From NCBI RefSeq assembly GCF_001403735.1, contig NZ_CXPG01000024.1, forward strand, positions 23,072 to 87,071: a stretch of 64,000 nt of DNA. Direction: 5' to 3'. Both the position numbers and the translations under genes were made by a program. Below the pieces are notes generated by a model. The model did not search any database and was not told the origin of the DNA. It saw only the letters and a program-made list of their open reading frames with translations. The stretch is from Jannaschia rubra (GTDB lineage Bacteria; Pseudomonadota; Alphaproteobacteria; Rhodobacterales; Rhodobacteraceae). Below, piece after piece: positions 34,037 to 44,825 of this stretch; the first letter of the stretch is position 1; each line of letters begins with the position of its first letter.

Positions 34037-35323
34037 GTGACCGACATATCCGTTGGACATTTCCACGCCGACGCCGCCAATATGCCCCATGGCATGTCCG
34101 CGTCCGTCATCCGAGATATTCACCGCAACGCGCCCGGCGCCATGACCGCTCGACCCCCGTCCGACACGTTCACCGTCGGCGTCATGAAGATGGAGGTTGA
34201 GGGGCGCGACTCAGCGCGGTTCGACGCCGTCGTGACCCGCGCGGTCGGGATCGTGGATGAGACGCTCGCGCAGGACAGGCGGCTGCGGACGCGGACGATG
34301 GCCTTTGCGGGTGCGCATCTGACGCCGGGGGCGGGCAACTACGCGCCGCTCGACTTCCTCGAAATCGGGCTCGCCGAAAAGCTGGAACGCGACCTGCCGT
34401 TCCTCCTGATCGTGACCGAGGTGGACCTGTCCTCCTCCTCGCTGACCTACACGCTGGCGCTGCCGAGCCAGCTTACCAACATCGCGGTGCTGTCCACCCG
34501 GCGGCTCGACCCCGGGTTCTGGGGTGACGCGCCCGATCCGGAGCGGATGGCCGGGCGCCTTGCGGCGTTGATGCTGCACTGCCTGGGCCACCTGAACGGG
34601 TTGCGCCATGCCGAGGCGCCCGACAACGTCATGTACGGGCTGGAAGGTGTCGGGGATCTCGACCGCATGGAGCGGCTGGAGCCGGAGCAGGTGGCGCGGA
34701 TCGCCCGCAGCCTGCCGCGCGAGGCGCGCGAACGCTCCACCCGCGACGGCAAGGGGCGCTTCGTCCTGCGGATCCTCGCGGAGGATGCGGGCGCCATCCT
34801 GGGCGCGGTCGTGCGCGCCAATCCGTTCCGCCTGCTGGCGATGATGCCGACGATGCTGGCGGCGGCGCTGTCGGTGATCGTCGTGCTCCTGTTCAGCGCC
34901 GAGACCTGGGACGTGGCGAGCGCCGTTTCGGTGGCGCAGATCGCGATGTTCTCGCTGATCTGTCTCGCCTCGGCGGCCTTCGTCCTCTACCGCGCCTTCG
35001 CCTTCGATACGCTGCTGAGCCGGGACCGGCGGATCACCGAGTCGGGCATCGTGACGATGGCCGCGACGATCCTGTGCCTCGTGCTGACGCTGCTGCTCAT
35101 GTTCGCGCTGTTCGGCGGGCTGATGTATCTCGGCATCGTCACCGTCTTTCCGGAGCGTCTGATGGAAAGCTGGCCCGGCGCGGGCGAGGCGACGACGGCG
35201 GTGGACCATTTGAAACTCAGCCTGTTCCTCGCGTCCATGGGCGTCCTCGCCGGCTCGCTCGGCGGCCGCTCGGACAGCCGCGATCTCGTCCGTGGCGTCC
35301 TGTTCATCACCGAGGAAACGTAG
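34037..35323 (+). CDS. Membrane protein with metzincin-like motif lacking the catalytic Glu
   Basis: A 428-residue protein if read from GTG 34037; ATGs at 34094 and 34142 are alternative starts and none has a strong ribosome site. Residues 181-191 are HCLGHLNGLRH, matching the zinc motif HExxHxxGxxH except that Cys replaces the Glu base. Met199 in DNVMY could be the Met-turn. The upstream part (FAGAHLTPGAGNYAPLDFLE, FLLIVTEVDL) recalls archaemetzincin-like folds. Four hydrophobic segments follow between about 260 and 420 (MMPTMLAAALSVIVVLLF and others). No family name is certain; it may be a zinc-binding pseudo-protease anchored in the membrane. It is monocistronic. Confidence 0.7.
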   Translation: MTDISVGHFHADAANMPHGMSASVIRDIHRNAPGAMTARPPSDTFTVGVMKMEVEGRDSARFDAVVTRAVGIVDETLAQDRRLRTRTMAFAGAHLTPGAGNYAPLDFLEIGLAEKLERDLPFLLIVTEVDLSSSSLTYTLALPSQLTNIAVLSTRRLDPGFWGDAPDPERMAGRLAALMLHCLGHLNGLRHAEAPDNVMYGLEGVGDLDRMERLEPEQVARIARSLPREARERSTRDGKGRFVLRILAEDAGAILGAVVRANPFRLLAMMPTMLAAALSVIVVLLFSAETWDVASAVSVAQIAMFSLICLASAAFVLYRAFAFDTLLSRDRRITESGIVTMAATILCLVLTLLLMFALFGGLMYLGIVTVFPERLMESWPGAGEATTAVDHLKLSLFLASMGVLAGSLGGRSDSRDLVRGVLFITEET

Positions 35324-35898
35324 CCGGTCGAAACCGGCCGCGGCGGTGTGGACGGCACGAGATATCCAAGACATGCGCGCGCGTCAGTGGCCAGGTCGGC
35401 ACTGTGCCGGTGCATCGACCGGACGACCTCCGCGACGTCCGTGTTGCGTCGCATCCATGTGGGGAAGCGGGCAGGGCGCGACCGCCTCAGCGATCATCCG
35501 AGGCAGGGACCGTGGGCGCAACGACATGATGGGTGGCGCCGGGGCTGCCGTCCTCGGCAAAACCCCCGGCGATCAGCGGCACGATCCAGGGTTGTGACAT
35601 CGTCTGCCCTTCGCCGATCGGCAAAGGCCTCGCGCCGGACGCCGCGCATCGCCTCCGGCACATGACTGTCGCGTACGCCGCGTCGCGCGATCCGTCGCTT
35701 TCGCTTCGCCGATCCGTCAGTCGCGTCGTTCCCGTCGGTCCTCCGGTGCGGCGGGCACGTCCGGTCGTCGAACCGCCGATCGGCAACAGTGGACGGCGAG
35801 GCCGCGCGTTGCGCGACGCATCGGGGTCGATGTCGCGAGACGTCCGTCTCGCGCAGACCTCCGCATCCTTGATCCGCCGGGGCGGGTTTCTTCCGACG
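35324..35898. other. 575-base gap between convergent genes
   Basis: No convincing gene. A 37-codon frame on the minus strand (35600-35487) has an AAGGG before its ATG, but its product matches nothing I know. The rest shows no motif and no clean terminator hairpin. Confidence 0.4.
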
Positions 35899-36522
35899 CT
35901 ACTGTTCGGCCGGCTCCAGTTCGGCGCAGGCGATCGGCAGGGTGACACGGGCCGGGACGCCTTCCAGCGATTGCGCACTGTCGGGCACATCGACCTGCTC
36001 CGTCACGCCGTGGATGAACAGGACGCGTCGCTCCAGCGCGGGAGGGGCGTCGAACTTGTCCCGCAGCGCCTCCTCCAGCGCCGTCAGATCGACGGTCTGC
36101 CGGTATTCCATCGCGCCGTCCCCATTTGCCTCCGGATAGGTGTCGGCCTGGATGGCAAGGCTTGCCGGATCGGCGGTGAGCGGGATCATCGTCACACCTG
36201 CGGCTTCGCGCGTTTCGATCAGATCGACGACCCCGTCGCCATTGCTGTCCGCGTCGGCGCCCGGGCAGCGCGCCTCCGCCGGATCGGCGCCCTCGAAGCC
36301 GTGCAGATGGGCGAGATGCATGCCGGGGCTCAATCCCTCGGCGGTCAGTTCGATCGTCAACTGTCCGTCCCCGCGGCTGAGCGTGACGGTCCCCGACGGC
36401 GACTGGGCGGTCCGCTCCTGGTTCAACGGCACGATCTCGCCGCGCCAGGTCTCGGCCGTGGCAGCAACCGGCGCCCCGACCAAGAGTGCGACGAGGAGAG
36501 GCAGAAGATCTGGCGTTTTCAT
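35899..36522 (-). CDS. Secreted CHRD/SodC-like protein with EF-hand-like loop
   Basis: A 207-residue protein starting at ATG 36522, with GGAGG ten bases upstream. A signal peptide (LLPLLVALLVGAPVAATAE) precedes a beta-rich region containing GMHLAHLHGFE, where HLAHLHG resembles the metal-binding HxH stretch of Cu-Zn superoxide dismutases and CHRD proteins. It then has DADSNGDGVVDLIE, a calcium-binding EF-hand-like loop (Asp-x-Asp-x-Asn-Gly-Asp). The remaining SodC ligands are not obvious, so enzymatic dismutation is doubtful. A periplasmic metal-binding protein is the safest reading. The next gene upstream is divergent. Confidence 0.7.
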   Translation of the reverse strand: MKTPDLLPLLVALLVGAPVAATAETWRGEIVPLNQERTAQSPSGTVTLSRGDGQLTIELTAEGLSPGMHLAHLHGFEGADPAEARCPGADADSNGDGVVDLIETREAAGVTMIPLTADPASLAIQADTYPEANGDGAMEYRQTVDLTALEEALRDKFDAPPALERRVLFIHGVTEQVDVPDSAQSLEGVPARVTLPIACAELEPAEQ

Positions 36523-37138
36523 GGCTGTTTTTCCTCCGTTTGCCGGCAGACGGCTTTTTACCGCCTGTCGAAGCGTCGCGGCACGGGACGGCAGCTCGAC
36601 CTGTCGACCGTCGCGCCGGACCGGACACAACCACCGGGTCAACCGCGTCGGATCGGAATTGTTGCACCAAATTCGCCGGATTTTTCGCGAAAGCCGCCGC
36701 CGTACTTTCTTCAGGTCTCCGGGAGACCGCCGGGCATCCACGAGACGGAGCAGAGCCCGGTTCCGCATAGCGTGGATCGCCGGCTGTGCAATAACCCGAC
36801 TTATGTAATTCATGACGTGACCGCATCCTGCGGGCGGGTCTGGGGCGCGCGATCCGCTGTGTCATGCAGATCACCGGATCCGGCAGCGGTCCAGGGGTGA
36901 TGGGCAAGGCAGGTCCGACTGACCCGTCATCCGGAATGACCGCTGCGGAAGGCACGGTTGCGGGTTCCGACTCGGCGCCTCGCCACGCCTCCCGACGCCG
37001 GGCCCGATGTCTGCCGAATGACGATCCCGCCTGGTTTTCGATCCGTTCGACGTGGTGCAGGTCTGGTCCCGCCGCGCGATCTCGGGCACACCGTCTTGAC
37101 GACCTTTCTGACGATGCAGCGCCGGAGGAAGAAGCGAC
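36523..37138. other. Divergent intergenic region
   Basis: About 615 bases between the SodC-like gene (minus) and the glutathionylspermidine-synthase-like gene (plus). No frame has a ribosome site and a credible product. Around 36650-36710 it is AT-richer than average, which suits promoter function. I see no known RNA. Confidence 0.4.
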
Positions 37139-38341
37139 ATGCGCAAGGTGGACGGCGTCGAGCGACCCGACTGGACGGCGCGCGCGGAGGCGGCGGGGTT
37201 CGTGTTCCATACCATGCATGGCGAACCCTACTGGGACGAGACCAGCGCCTATGCCTTCACGCTGGAGGAGATCGAGACCCGGCTGGAAGACCCGTCGACC
37301 GCGCTGCATGCGCTGGTGCGGGAGGCGGTGGCCCGCGCGGTCGGGGACGAGGCGACGATGGCGCGGCTGGACATCCCCGAGGCGCATATGGAGTTCGTGG
37401 CAGACTCCTGGCGCAGGGATGACGCGGATCTCTATGGACGGATGGATCTCGCCTATGACGGGAACGGTCCGGCGAAGCTTCTGGAATACAACGCCGATAC
37501 GCCGACCTCGCTCTACGAGGCGGGGCATTTCCAGTGGGACTGGCTGGAGGGCGCGCGCGAGGCAGGACTGATCCCCGGGGGCGCCGATCAACTCAACCGC
37601 CTGCAGGAGGCGCTGACCGAACGCTTCGCCGAGATCTGCGCGCCGGGCGACGATGTCCATTTCGCCGCCGTTGCGGGCGTCGAGGAGGATTACGCCAATG
37701 TCGAGACGCTGGCCTATGCGGCGCGCGATGCCGGGCTCGGCGCGCATTTCGTCGAGATGGGACAGATCGGCATCGACCCCTCCGGGCGTCTTGTGGACGA
37801 GGAAGCCCGCATCATCGGCACGCTCTTCAAGCTCTACCCCTGGGAGGATTTCCTGCGCGACGAGGGTGCGGATGCGCTCGCCGCCTCCGGCACCCGCTTC
37901 CTTGAACCGCCGTGGAAGGCGCTGGTGTCGAACAAGGGCTTTCTCGCCGTGCTGTGGGATATGTTCGAGGGGCATCCGAACCTCCTCCCGACCTTTTTCG
38001 CAGACGACGCGGCGCGCGGATCTCCCGCTTTCGACCGCGCCATGGCCGCGGGGCATTTCGCGCGCGGCACCGTCCGAAAGCCGCTCTTTTCGCGCGAAGG
38101 GGCCGGCGTGCGGATCGAGACACCCGACGGCGCGCTTGTCGAGGCGTCCGGAAGCACCGCCTACGACAGGCACCCGCAGATCGTGCAAGCCTATGCGCCG
38201 CTGCCCGACATGGGCGGCTTCCATCCGGTGATGGGAACGTGGATCGTGGGCGGAACCTGCGTCGCCCTCGGCATCCGCGAGGATCGGTCGCGGATCACGC
38301 AGGACCTCAGCCGGTTCAAGCCGCACTATATCGAGCCGTGA
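37139..38341 (+). CDS. Glutathionylspermidine synthase family ATP-grasp protein (YgiC-like)
   Basis: A 400-residue cytoplasmic protein starting at ATG 37139, preceded by GGAGGAAGAAG. It matches the synthetase (C-terminal) half of glutathionylspermidine synthase across its length: WDETSAYAFTLEEIE, LLEYNADTPTSLYEAGHFQW, IGTLFKLYPWEDFL, LEPPWKALVSNKGFLAVLW and GGFHPVMGTWIVGG. There is no amidase domain, as in E. coli YgiC/YjfC. Such enzymes form an amide between a peptide carboxylate and an amine using ATP; the substrate of YgiC is not known. The lipoprotein gene that follows is the usual partner (YgiB type), 19 bases downstream. Confidence 0.92.
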   Translation: MRKVDGVERPDWTARAEAAGFVFHTMHGEPYWDETSAYAFTLEEIETRLEDPSTALHALVREAVARAVGDEATMARLDIPEAHMEFVADSWRRDDADLYGRMDLAYDGNGPAKLLEYNADTPTSLYEAGHFQWDWLEGAREAGLIPGGADQLNRLQEALTERFAEICAPGDDVHFAAVAGVEEDYANVETLAYAARDAGLGAHFVEMGQIGIDPSGRLVDEEARIIGTLFKLYPWEDFLRDEGADALAASGTRFLEPPWKALVSNKGFLAVLWDMFEGHPNLLPTFFADDAARGSPAFDRAMAAGHFARGTVRKPLFSREGAGVRIETPDGALVEASGSTAYDRHPQIVQAYAPLPDMGGFHPVMGTWIVGGTCVALGIREDRSRITQDLSRFKPHYIEP

Positions 38342-38360
38342 ACACCCGGAGGAAATGAAC

Positions 38361-38927
38361 ATGAACGTATCGCGAAGAAAGGCATCCGCACCCCGCAGGA
38401 TCGCGCTTCTGGGGGCCGCCTCGGTGATGGCGCTCGCGGGCTGCCAGGAGGAGCAGGCGGAGGTCGTCGTCTTCGACGATCCGGCCGCCTGCACGGCGAG
38501 CGGCGTCGACGCCCGGACCTGCGAGGAACAATTCGCCGAGGCCCGGGCCGAACATGCCGAGACCGCGCCGCGCTACGACGCGCTCGCGGTCTGCGAGGAG
38601 GAACACGGCGCCGACGCCTGCATCGAGGATGAGCAGCGGCCTTCCGTCTTCATGCCGCTGATGGCCGGGTTCCTGATGGGCCAGTTGCTGTCGGGTCGCG
38701 GCTTCGCCTCTCGCGCGATGGTGCCGACCGCCGGATCGGGTTTCGCCACGACCGACGGGAGCACGCGGGCGGGGCGCCTGTCGGGCAAGGGCACCGTCGC
38801 CGCATCGGCCCTGAGCGCCCGCGCCCCGAGCACCCGCAACGCGGCCCCGATGACCCGATCCTCCGTGGCGCGGAGCGGCGGCTTCGGCGCATCGCGGACC
38901 TCGGGCGGGTTTGGCAGCGGGGGCTGA
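38361..38927 (+). CDS. DUF1190 (YgiB-like) lipoprotein
   Basis: A 188-residue protein. I choose ATG 38361 because GGAGG then sits eight bases upstream; the ATG at 38355 is too close to that site. The lipobox LAGC places the lipidated Cys at residue 28. The mature part has paired cysteines (ACTASGVDARTCEEQ, VCEEEHGADAC), then the hydrophobic Pro-containing stretch VFMPLMAGFLMGQLLSG. The tail is rich in Ser, Gly, Ala and Arg and ends SGGFGSGG. This layout is that of YgiB/DUF1190, found next to YgiC-like genes in many proteobacteria. Function unknown; probably an envelope protein acting with the upstream ligase. Confidence 0.9.
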   Translation: MNVSRRKASAPRRIALLGAASVMALAGCQEEQAEVVVFDDPAACTASGVDARTCEEQFAEARAEHAETAPRYDALAVCEEEHGADACIEDEQRPSVFMPLMAGFLMGQLLSGRGFASRAMVPTAGSGFATTDGSTRAGRLSGKGTVAASALSARAPSTRNAAPMTRSSVARSGGFGASRTSGGFGSGG

Positions 38928-38934
38928 AACGGTC

Positions 38935-38953
38935 CGGGCCTCGGCGCGGCCCG
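38935..38953 (+). terminator. Short stem-loop after the DUF1190 gene
   Basis: CGGGCC and GGCCCG pair in a six-base stem with a seven-base loop, eight bases after the stop codon, followed by an A-rich rather than T-rich stretch. Weak terminator candidate for the ygiC-ygiB-like pair. Confidence 0.35.
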
Positions 38954-39098
38954 CAAAGAACGGCGAAACGGGGTCTGCGCACGCTTGCCATGCCCTGCAC
39001 AGGCGTCGTTTCTGACGGGTCGGGCGGCGACATGCGCGGCCTCCGTCCGATAGAAGGCTCCGGAGGGCGTGTCGGCACAGGGTCCGGGGAGACGAGGC

Positions 39099-39947
39099 AT
39101 GGACGTTCGACGCATCGCCGCTTTCAGCCATGACAGCGCAGGCGGCAACCCGGCTGGCGTCGTCCTGCTGGACGCCCCCGCGCGCCGCGCCGACATGGCC
39201 CGCGTCGCGGCGGAGGTCGGTTATTCCGAAACGGCCTTCGCGGTGCCGGACGGGGACGGCGACAGAAGCTGGCGCGTCCGCTACTTTTCCCCCGAATCCG
39301 AGGTGCCGTTCTGCGGCCATGCCACGATCGCGCTCGGTGCCGCCCTGGGCGCGCGTTACGGGGCAGGCACCTACCGGCTCCTGCTGAACGACGCCGAGAT
39401 CACGGTCGATGCGGAGCCGACCGGCGCCGACATGGCTGCCACGCTCGTCTCGCCGCCGACGCGAAGCCGGCCCGCGACCGAGGCGGAACGTCGGGATGCG
39501 CTCGCGCTTTTCGGGCTCTCGTTCTCCGATCTGGACGACCGGCTGCCGCCGGCGCGCATTCACGCGGGCGCGGACCATGTCGTGCTGGTCCTGGCGGACC
39601 GGGCGCGCCTCGCGTCCATGAACTACGATCTGGATGAAGGCCGCAGGATCATGCGCCTGCACGGTCTGGTGACGATCATGCTGGTCCACGTGAAGGACGA
39701 GCAGGCATTCGTCGCGCGCAACGCCTTCGCTTCGGGCGGTGTGCCGGAGGACCCCGCGACCGGCGCCGCCGCCGCCGCTTTCGCGGGCTACCTGCGGGAC
39801 CGCGGCTGGCGGCACGGGGGCCGCCTGACGATCCGGCAGGGGGAGGACATGGGCGCGCCCTCCGTCATCGCAGTCCGACTGACGGACATCGCCGGATCGC
39901 CGGTCCGGGTTTCGGGGCAGGTCCGCGTGATCGGGGCAGCCGAATAG
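39099..39947 (+). CDS. PhzF-family epimerase/isomerase-like protein
   Basis: A 282-residue protein starting at ATG 39099 after GGGGAGACGAGG. It has both family ends: FSHDSAGGNPAGVVLL at the N-terminus and GGVPEDPATGAAAAAFAGYL near 215-234. Glu44 in VGYSETAF matches the catalytic acid of PhzF, and FSPESEVPFCGHATIA is the diaminopimelate-epimerase-like core. The family includes isomerases acting on dihydro-anthranilate-type compounds and many members of unknown substrate. No phenazine genes are near, so a housekeeping or detoxification isomerase is more likely. It stands alone before the hut locus. Confidence 0.9.
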   Translation: MDVRRIAAFSHDSAGGNPAGVVLLDAPARRADMARVAAEVGYSETAFAVPDGDGDRSWRVRYFSPESEVPFCGHATIALGAALGARYGAGTYRLLLNDAEITVDAEPTGADMAATLVSPPTRSRPATEAERRDALALFGLSFSDLDDRLPPARIHAGADHVVLVLADRARLASMNYDLDEGRRIMRLHGLVTIMLVHVKDEQAFVARNAFASGGVPEDPATGAAAAAFAGYLRDRGWRHGGRLTIRQGEDMGAPSVIAVRLTDIAGSPVRVSGQVRVIGAAE

Positions 39948-40076
39948 TCCAACGAGGACAGGAGACGCAGGATCGCCCTACCTGAGCCGGGGCAGCCCGC
40001 GACCGTGGACGCGCGGCTTCCGATCCCGCGGCTTTTGCGGGACAAGGCGGGGATAAGACGTCGAGCGAGGACAGAC

Positions 40077-40631
40077 ATGATCCGGATGATCCGCTATGGC
40101 GACCTGGTCGAAACTCCATGGAAGAACGGCGGCGGCCTGACGCGGGAGATCGCCCGCGGCGGCCCGGGCGAACCGGCCCCCTGGCGGCTGAGCCGGGCCA
40201 GCATCCTGCGCGACGGGCCCTTCTCCCGCTTCGACGGCATGATCCGCATCCTGACGATTGTGGAAGGGCGCGCCCTGACGCTTCGTGTTGGATCGTCCCG
40301 CCTGATGGTCGAGCCGCTCTGCCCGGTCCGCTTCGACGGCGGCGCCGCGGCCGAAGCGCAGTTGCCGGCCGGACCCGTCTCGCCGCTCAATCTCATGTTC
40401 GATCCACGTCTGCACGAGGGGCGCGTAGAGGTGCTGCGGGGGCCATTGGAGCGCGGTCTGCCGGCTTTCCCCGCGGGGAATCGCGCGGTGCATTGCGTCG
40501 ACGGCGATCTGCGGGTGGGGCGCCAGTCGCTGCACCCCGGCGACACGGCGCTGTCCGGACCCTCGCCCGTGCGCGTCCACCTGGCGGAGGGCGCGACGGC
40601 GCTGCTCGTCACGCTCGACAGGCGCGCCTAG
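40077..40631 (+). CDS. hutD: HutD family protein
   Basis: A 184-residue bicupin starting at ATG 40077 (GAGGA seven bases upstream), chosen over an upstream in-frame ATG because the family begins MIRMIRYGDLVETPWKNGGG. The stretch TPWKNGGGLTREIA at 12-25 is the HutD signature, and WRLSRASILRDGPFSRFDG follows. HutD is part of histidine utilisation operons; in Pseudomonas it has been proposed to limit hut activity, perhaps by binding a pathway intermediate. Its stop overlaps that of hutF, which converges on it. Confidence 0.92.
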   Translation: MIRMIRYGDLVETPWKNGGGLTREIARGGPGEPAPWRLSRASILRDGPFSRFDGMIRILTIVEGRALTLRVGSSRLMVEPLCPVRFDGGAAAEAQLPAGPVSPLNLMFDPRLHEGRVEVLRGPLERGLPAFPAGNRAVHCVDGDLRVGRQSLHPGDTALSGPSPVRVHLAEGATALLVTLDRRA

Positions 40632-41986
40632 ACCGTCGCGATCAGGTCGGACAGCGCCTTGCGATAGTCCGCGACGATGGCATCACGCGCGACATGCCGG
40701 CCGTCGCGGACGGCGTGGCGGCCCGCCGACCACAGATCGGTGACGACGCCGTCGCTGGCGGCGAAGACCAACCCGTCGAGAAGCTGATCCTCCGGGAGCG
40801 GATCGAGCGTCGGACAGGTGCCATCGATGGCGAGAAGGTCGGCAAGTCCGCCCACTTCGATCCGACCCGCATCGCGGGCAAGCGCCCGGGCCGCACCCTC
40901 CGCCGCCCCGCAGAACAGCGCCCGCCCGACCGAGCCTTCGCCGACGACCATCACGTTGCGCGACAGATCCCGCAGCCGTTGGGAATATTCCAGCATGCGC
41001 AGTTCTTCCGTCAGCGAAATCCGCACGTTGGAATCCGACCCGACCCCGAAGGCGCCGCCCGCCGCAAGATAGCGCGGTCCGTTGAACGGGCCGTCGCCCA
41101 GATTGGCCTCCGTGATCGGGCAGAGCCCCGCCACCGCCCCGCTGCGGGCCATGGCGTCGGTCTCGTCTCCGGTCATGTGCGTGGCATGGATCAGGCACCA
41201 GCGCCCGTCCACCCCGGCATGGTCGAGCAGCCATTCGACGGGGCGGGCGCCGAGCCAGGCTTGCACGTCGGACACCTCCTTCGGCTGTTCGGCGGCATGG
41301 ATGTGGACGGGGCCGGTGGGCCGGGCCGCGAGCAGCACGGACAGATCCTCCGGCGCGGTGGCCCGCAGGGAATGGGGCGCGACGCCCAGCCGGCAATCCT
41401 CCGGCAGCCCGCCCATCGCGGGGCCCATGGCCTCGACCAGACGCAGGAAGCGGTCGACATCGTTGCCGAACCGCGCCTGCCCCGGCTCCAGCGGCACCCG
41501 CCCCGCCCCGCCGTAGCTGTAGAGAACCGGCAGGTGCGTCAGGCCGATCCCGGTCGCGGCGGCGGCCGCGAAGATGCGGGCGGAAAGCTCCGCCGGGTCG
41601 TCGTAGGGTGCCCCGCCCGGCTGGTGGTGCAGATAGTGGAACTCGCCCACGGCGGCATATCCCGCCTCCTGCATCTCCATGAAGGTGAGGGCCGCGATGG
41701 CCTCGACCTGCTCCGGCGTCAGGCGGGCGGTGAACCGGTACATCAGGTCGCGCCAGGTCCAGAAGCTGTCCTGCCCGGCCCGGCGGTGCTCGGTCATGCC
41801 CGCCATGGCGCGCTGGAAGCTGTGGCTGTGCAGGTTGCCGGGCGCAGGCAGAAGGGTGTCGACGCGGACATCGCCCGGCTGCGCCGCGGCATTGGTGTCG
41901 ATCGCGGCGATCCGGCCGCCGTCCAGTGTCACGCGGACGCGGCCGACCCAGCCGCCGGCAAGAAGGGCTCGTTTCGCGAAGATCAT
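40628..41986 (-). CDS. hutF: Formimidoylglutamate deiminase
   Basis: A 452-residue amidohydrolase that converts N-formimidoyl-L-glutamate to N-formyl-L-glutamate and ammonia, the branch of histidine breakdown that also needs HutG, present at 44822. Metal site pieces are visible: [15 protein letters not shown] (His-x-His, about 50-64), [21 protein letters not shown] and [12 protein letters not shown] (final Asp). It is divergent from hutI across a HutC-type operator and overlaps hutD at the 3' end by four bases. The start ATG 41986 has GGAGG twelve bases upstream. Confidence 0.95.
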   Translation of the reverse strand: MIFAKRALLAGGWVGRVRVTLDGGRIAAIDTNAAAQPGDVRVDTLLPAPGNLHSHSFQRAMAGMTEHRRAGQDSFWTWRDLMYRFTARLTPEQVEAIAALTFMEMQEAGYAAVGEFHYLHHQPGGAPYDDPAELSARIFAAAAATGIGLTHLPVLYSYGGAGRVPLEPGQARFGNDVDRFLRLVEAMGPAMGGLPEDCRLGVAPHSLRATAPEDLSVLLAARPTGPVHIHAAEQPKEVSDVQAWLGARPVEWLLDHAGVDGRWCLIHATHMTGDETDAMARSGAVAGLCPITEANLGDGPFNGPRYLAAGGAFGVGSDSNVRISLTEELRMLEYSQRLRDLSRNVMVVGEGSVGRALFCGAAEGAARALARDAGRIEVGGLADLLAIDGTCPTLDPLPEDQLLDGLVFAASDGVVTDLWSAGRHAVRDGRHVARDAIVADYRKALSDLIATV

Positions 41987-42009
41987 GGTCTCGACTCGCC
42001 TCCGGTTTT

Positions 42010-42021
42010 ATGTATAGACAT
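42010..42021. promoter_or_regulatory. HutC-type operator between hutF and hutI
   Basis: ATGTATAGACAT contains GTATAGAC, an exact match to the GTMTAKAC core recognised by HutC-subfamily GntR regulators. It sits between divergent hutF (24 bases away) and hutI (55 bases), so one repressor dimer could control both. The hutC gene is at 47308-48027. Confidence 0.78.
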
Positions 42022-42075
42022 ATCGCAGATTCATTTGTACGCGAAAAGCGGAGAATGCGATGCGGGAGAGAATAC

Positions 42076-43286
42076 ATGGCCGTGGATGACCGCCTCCTGA
42101 CGGACCTGCGGGCGGCGACCATGGCCGACGGCGCGGCGCCCTACGGGTTGATCCACGATGCGGAAATCGCGATCCGGGACGGTGCCATCGCCTGGGTCGG
42201 CCCGCGCGCGGAGCGACCGGACGAATTCGCGTCCCTGCCCGTCTCGCCGCAGGGCGGCCGGCTTGTCACGCCCGGCCTGATCGACTGCCACACCCACATC
42301 GTCCATGGCGGCAACCGCGCGGCCGAATTCGAACTGCGGCTGAACGGCGCCAGCTACGAGGAGGTCGCGCGCGCCGGCGGCGGCATCGTCTCCACGGTCC
42401 AGGCCACGCGCGCGGCGGATGAGGCGGCTCTCGTGGCCTCCGCCCTTCCCCGGCTCGACGCGCTGCTGGCGGAGGGGGTGACGACGTTGGAGGTCAAGTC
42501 CGGCTACGGGCTCGACCGCGATACCGAACTGGCGATGCTGCGCGCCGCCCGCGCCCTGCCCCGGCACCGGCCCGTCCGCGTCGTCACCAGCTTTCTGGGC
42601 GCGCATGCCGTCCCCGCGGACTACGCCGGGCGCGCCGATGCCTATGTCGACGACGTCTGCATCCCGACGCTGCGCGCGGCCCATGCGGAGGGGTTGGTCG
42701 ATGCGGTCGACGGCTTCTGCGAGGGGATCGCCTTTTCCCCCGGCCAGATCGCCCGCGTCTTCGACGCCGCCTGCGAACTGGGCTTGCCGGTCAAGCTGCA
42801 TGCCGAGCAACTGTCCAACCTCGGGGGCGCGAGGCTCGCGGCCTCCTACGGGGCGCTTTCGGCCGATCATGTCGAATATCTCGACGAGGAGGGCGTGCGC
42901 GCCATGGCCGAAGCGGGCACGGTGGCCGTCGTGCTGCCGGGCGCGTTCTATGCCCTGCGCGAGACGCAGGCCCCACCGATCGCCGCGTTTCGCGAACACG
43001 GCGTGCCGATCGCGCTCGCCACCGACTGCAACCCCGGCTCCTCGCCGATGACGTCGCTGCTGCTGGCGATGAACATGGGCTGCACCCTGTTCCGCCTGAC
43101 GCCGGAGGAAGCGCTGGCGGGCGTCACGCGCAACGCCGCGCGCGCGCTCGGCCTGACCGATTGCGGCACCATCGCTCCCGGCCAGCGCGCCGATCTTGCC
43201 GTCTGGGATGTGGAGGAGCCTGCCGAGCTTGCCTATCGCATCGGCTTCAATCCGCTCCATGCCCGCATCTTCGCGGACGGCGCCGC

Positions 43287-43290
<4 letters not shown>
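42076..43290 (+). CDS. hutI: Imidazolonepropionase
   Basis: A 404-residue enzyme hydrolysing 4-imidazolone-5-propionate to N-formimidoylglutamate, the third step of histidine breakdown. I chose ATG 42076 ([11 protein letters not shown]), with GGGAGAG six bases upstream, over upstream in-frame codons lacking a site. Metal and substrate motifs: [18 protein letters not shown] (about 68-85), [37 protein letters not shown] and [12 protein letters not shown]. First gene of hutIHGU; its stop overlaps hutH by four bases. Confidence 0.95.

Positions 43291-44821
<1,531 letters not shown>

Positions 44822-44825
<4 letters not shown>

Noticed and set aside
35487..35600. 37-codon minus-strand frame with AAGGG before its ATG
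   Set aside because: Product resembles nothing known, no neighbour to couple with, and the surrounding 575 bases look non-coding.
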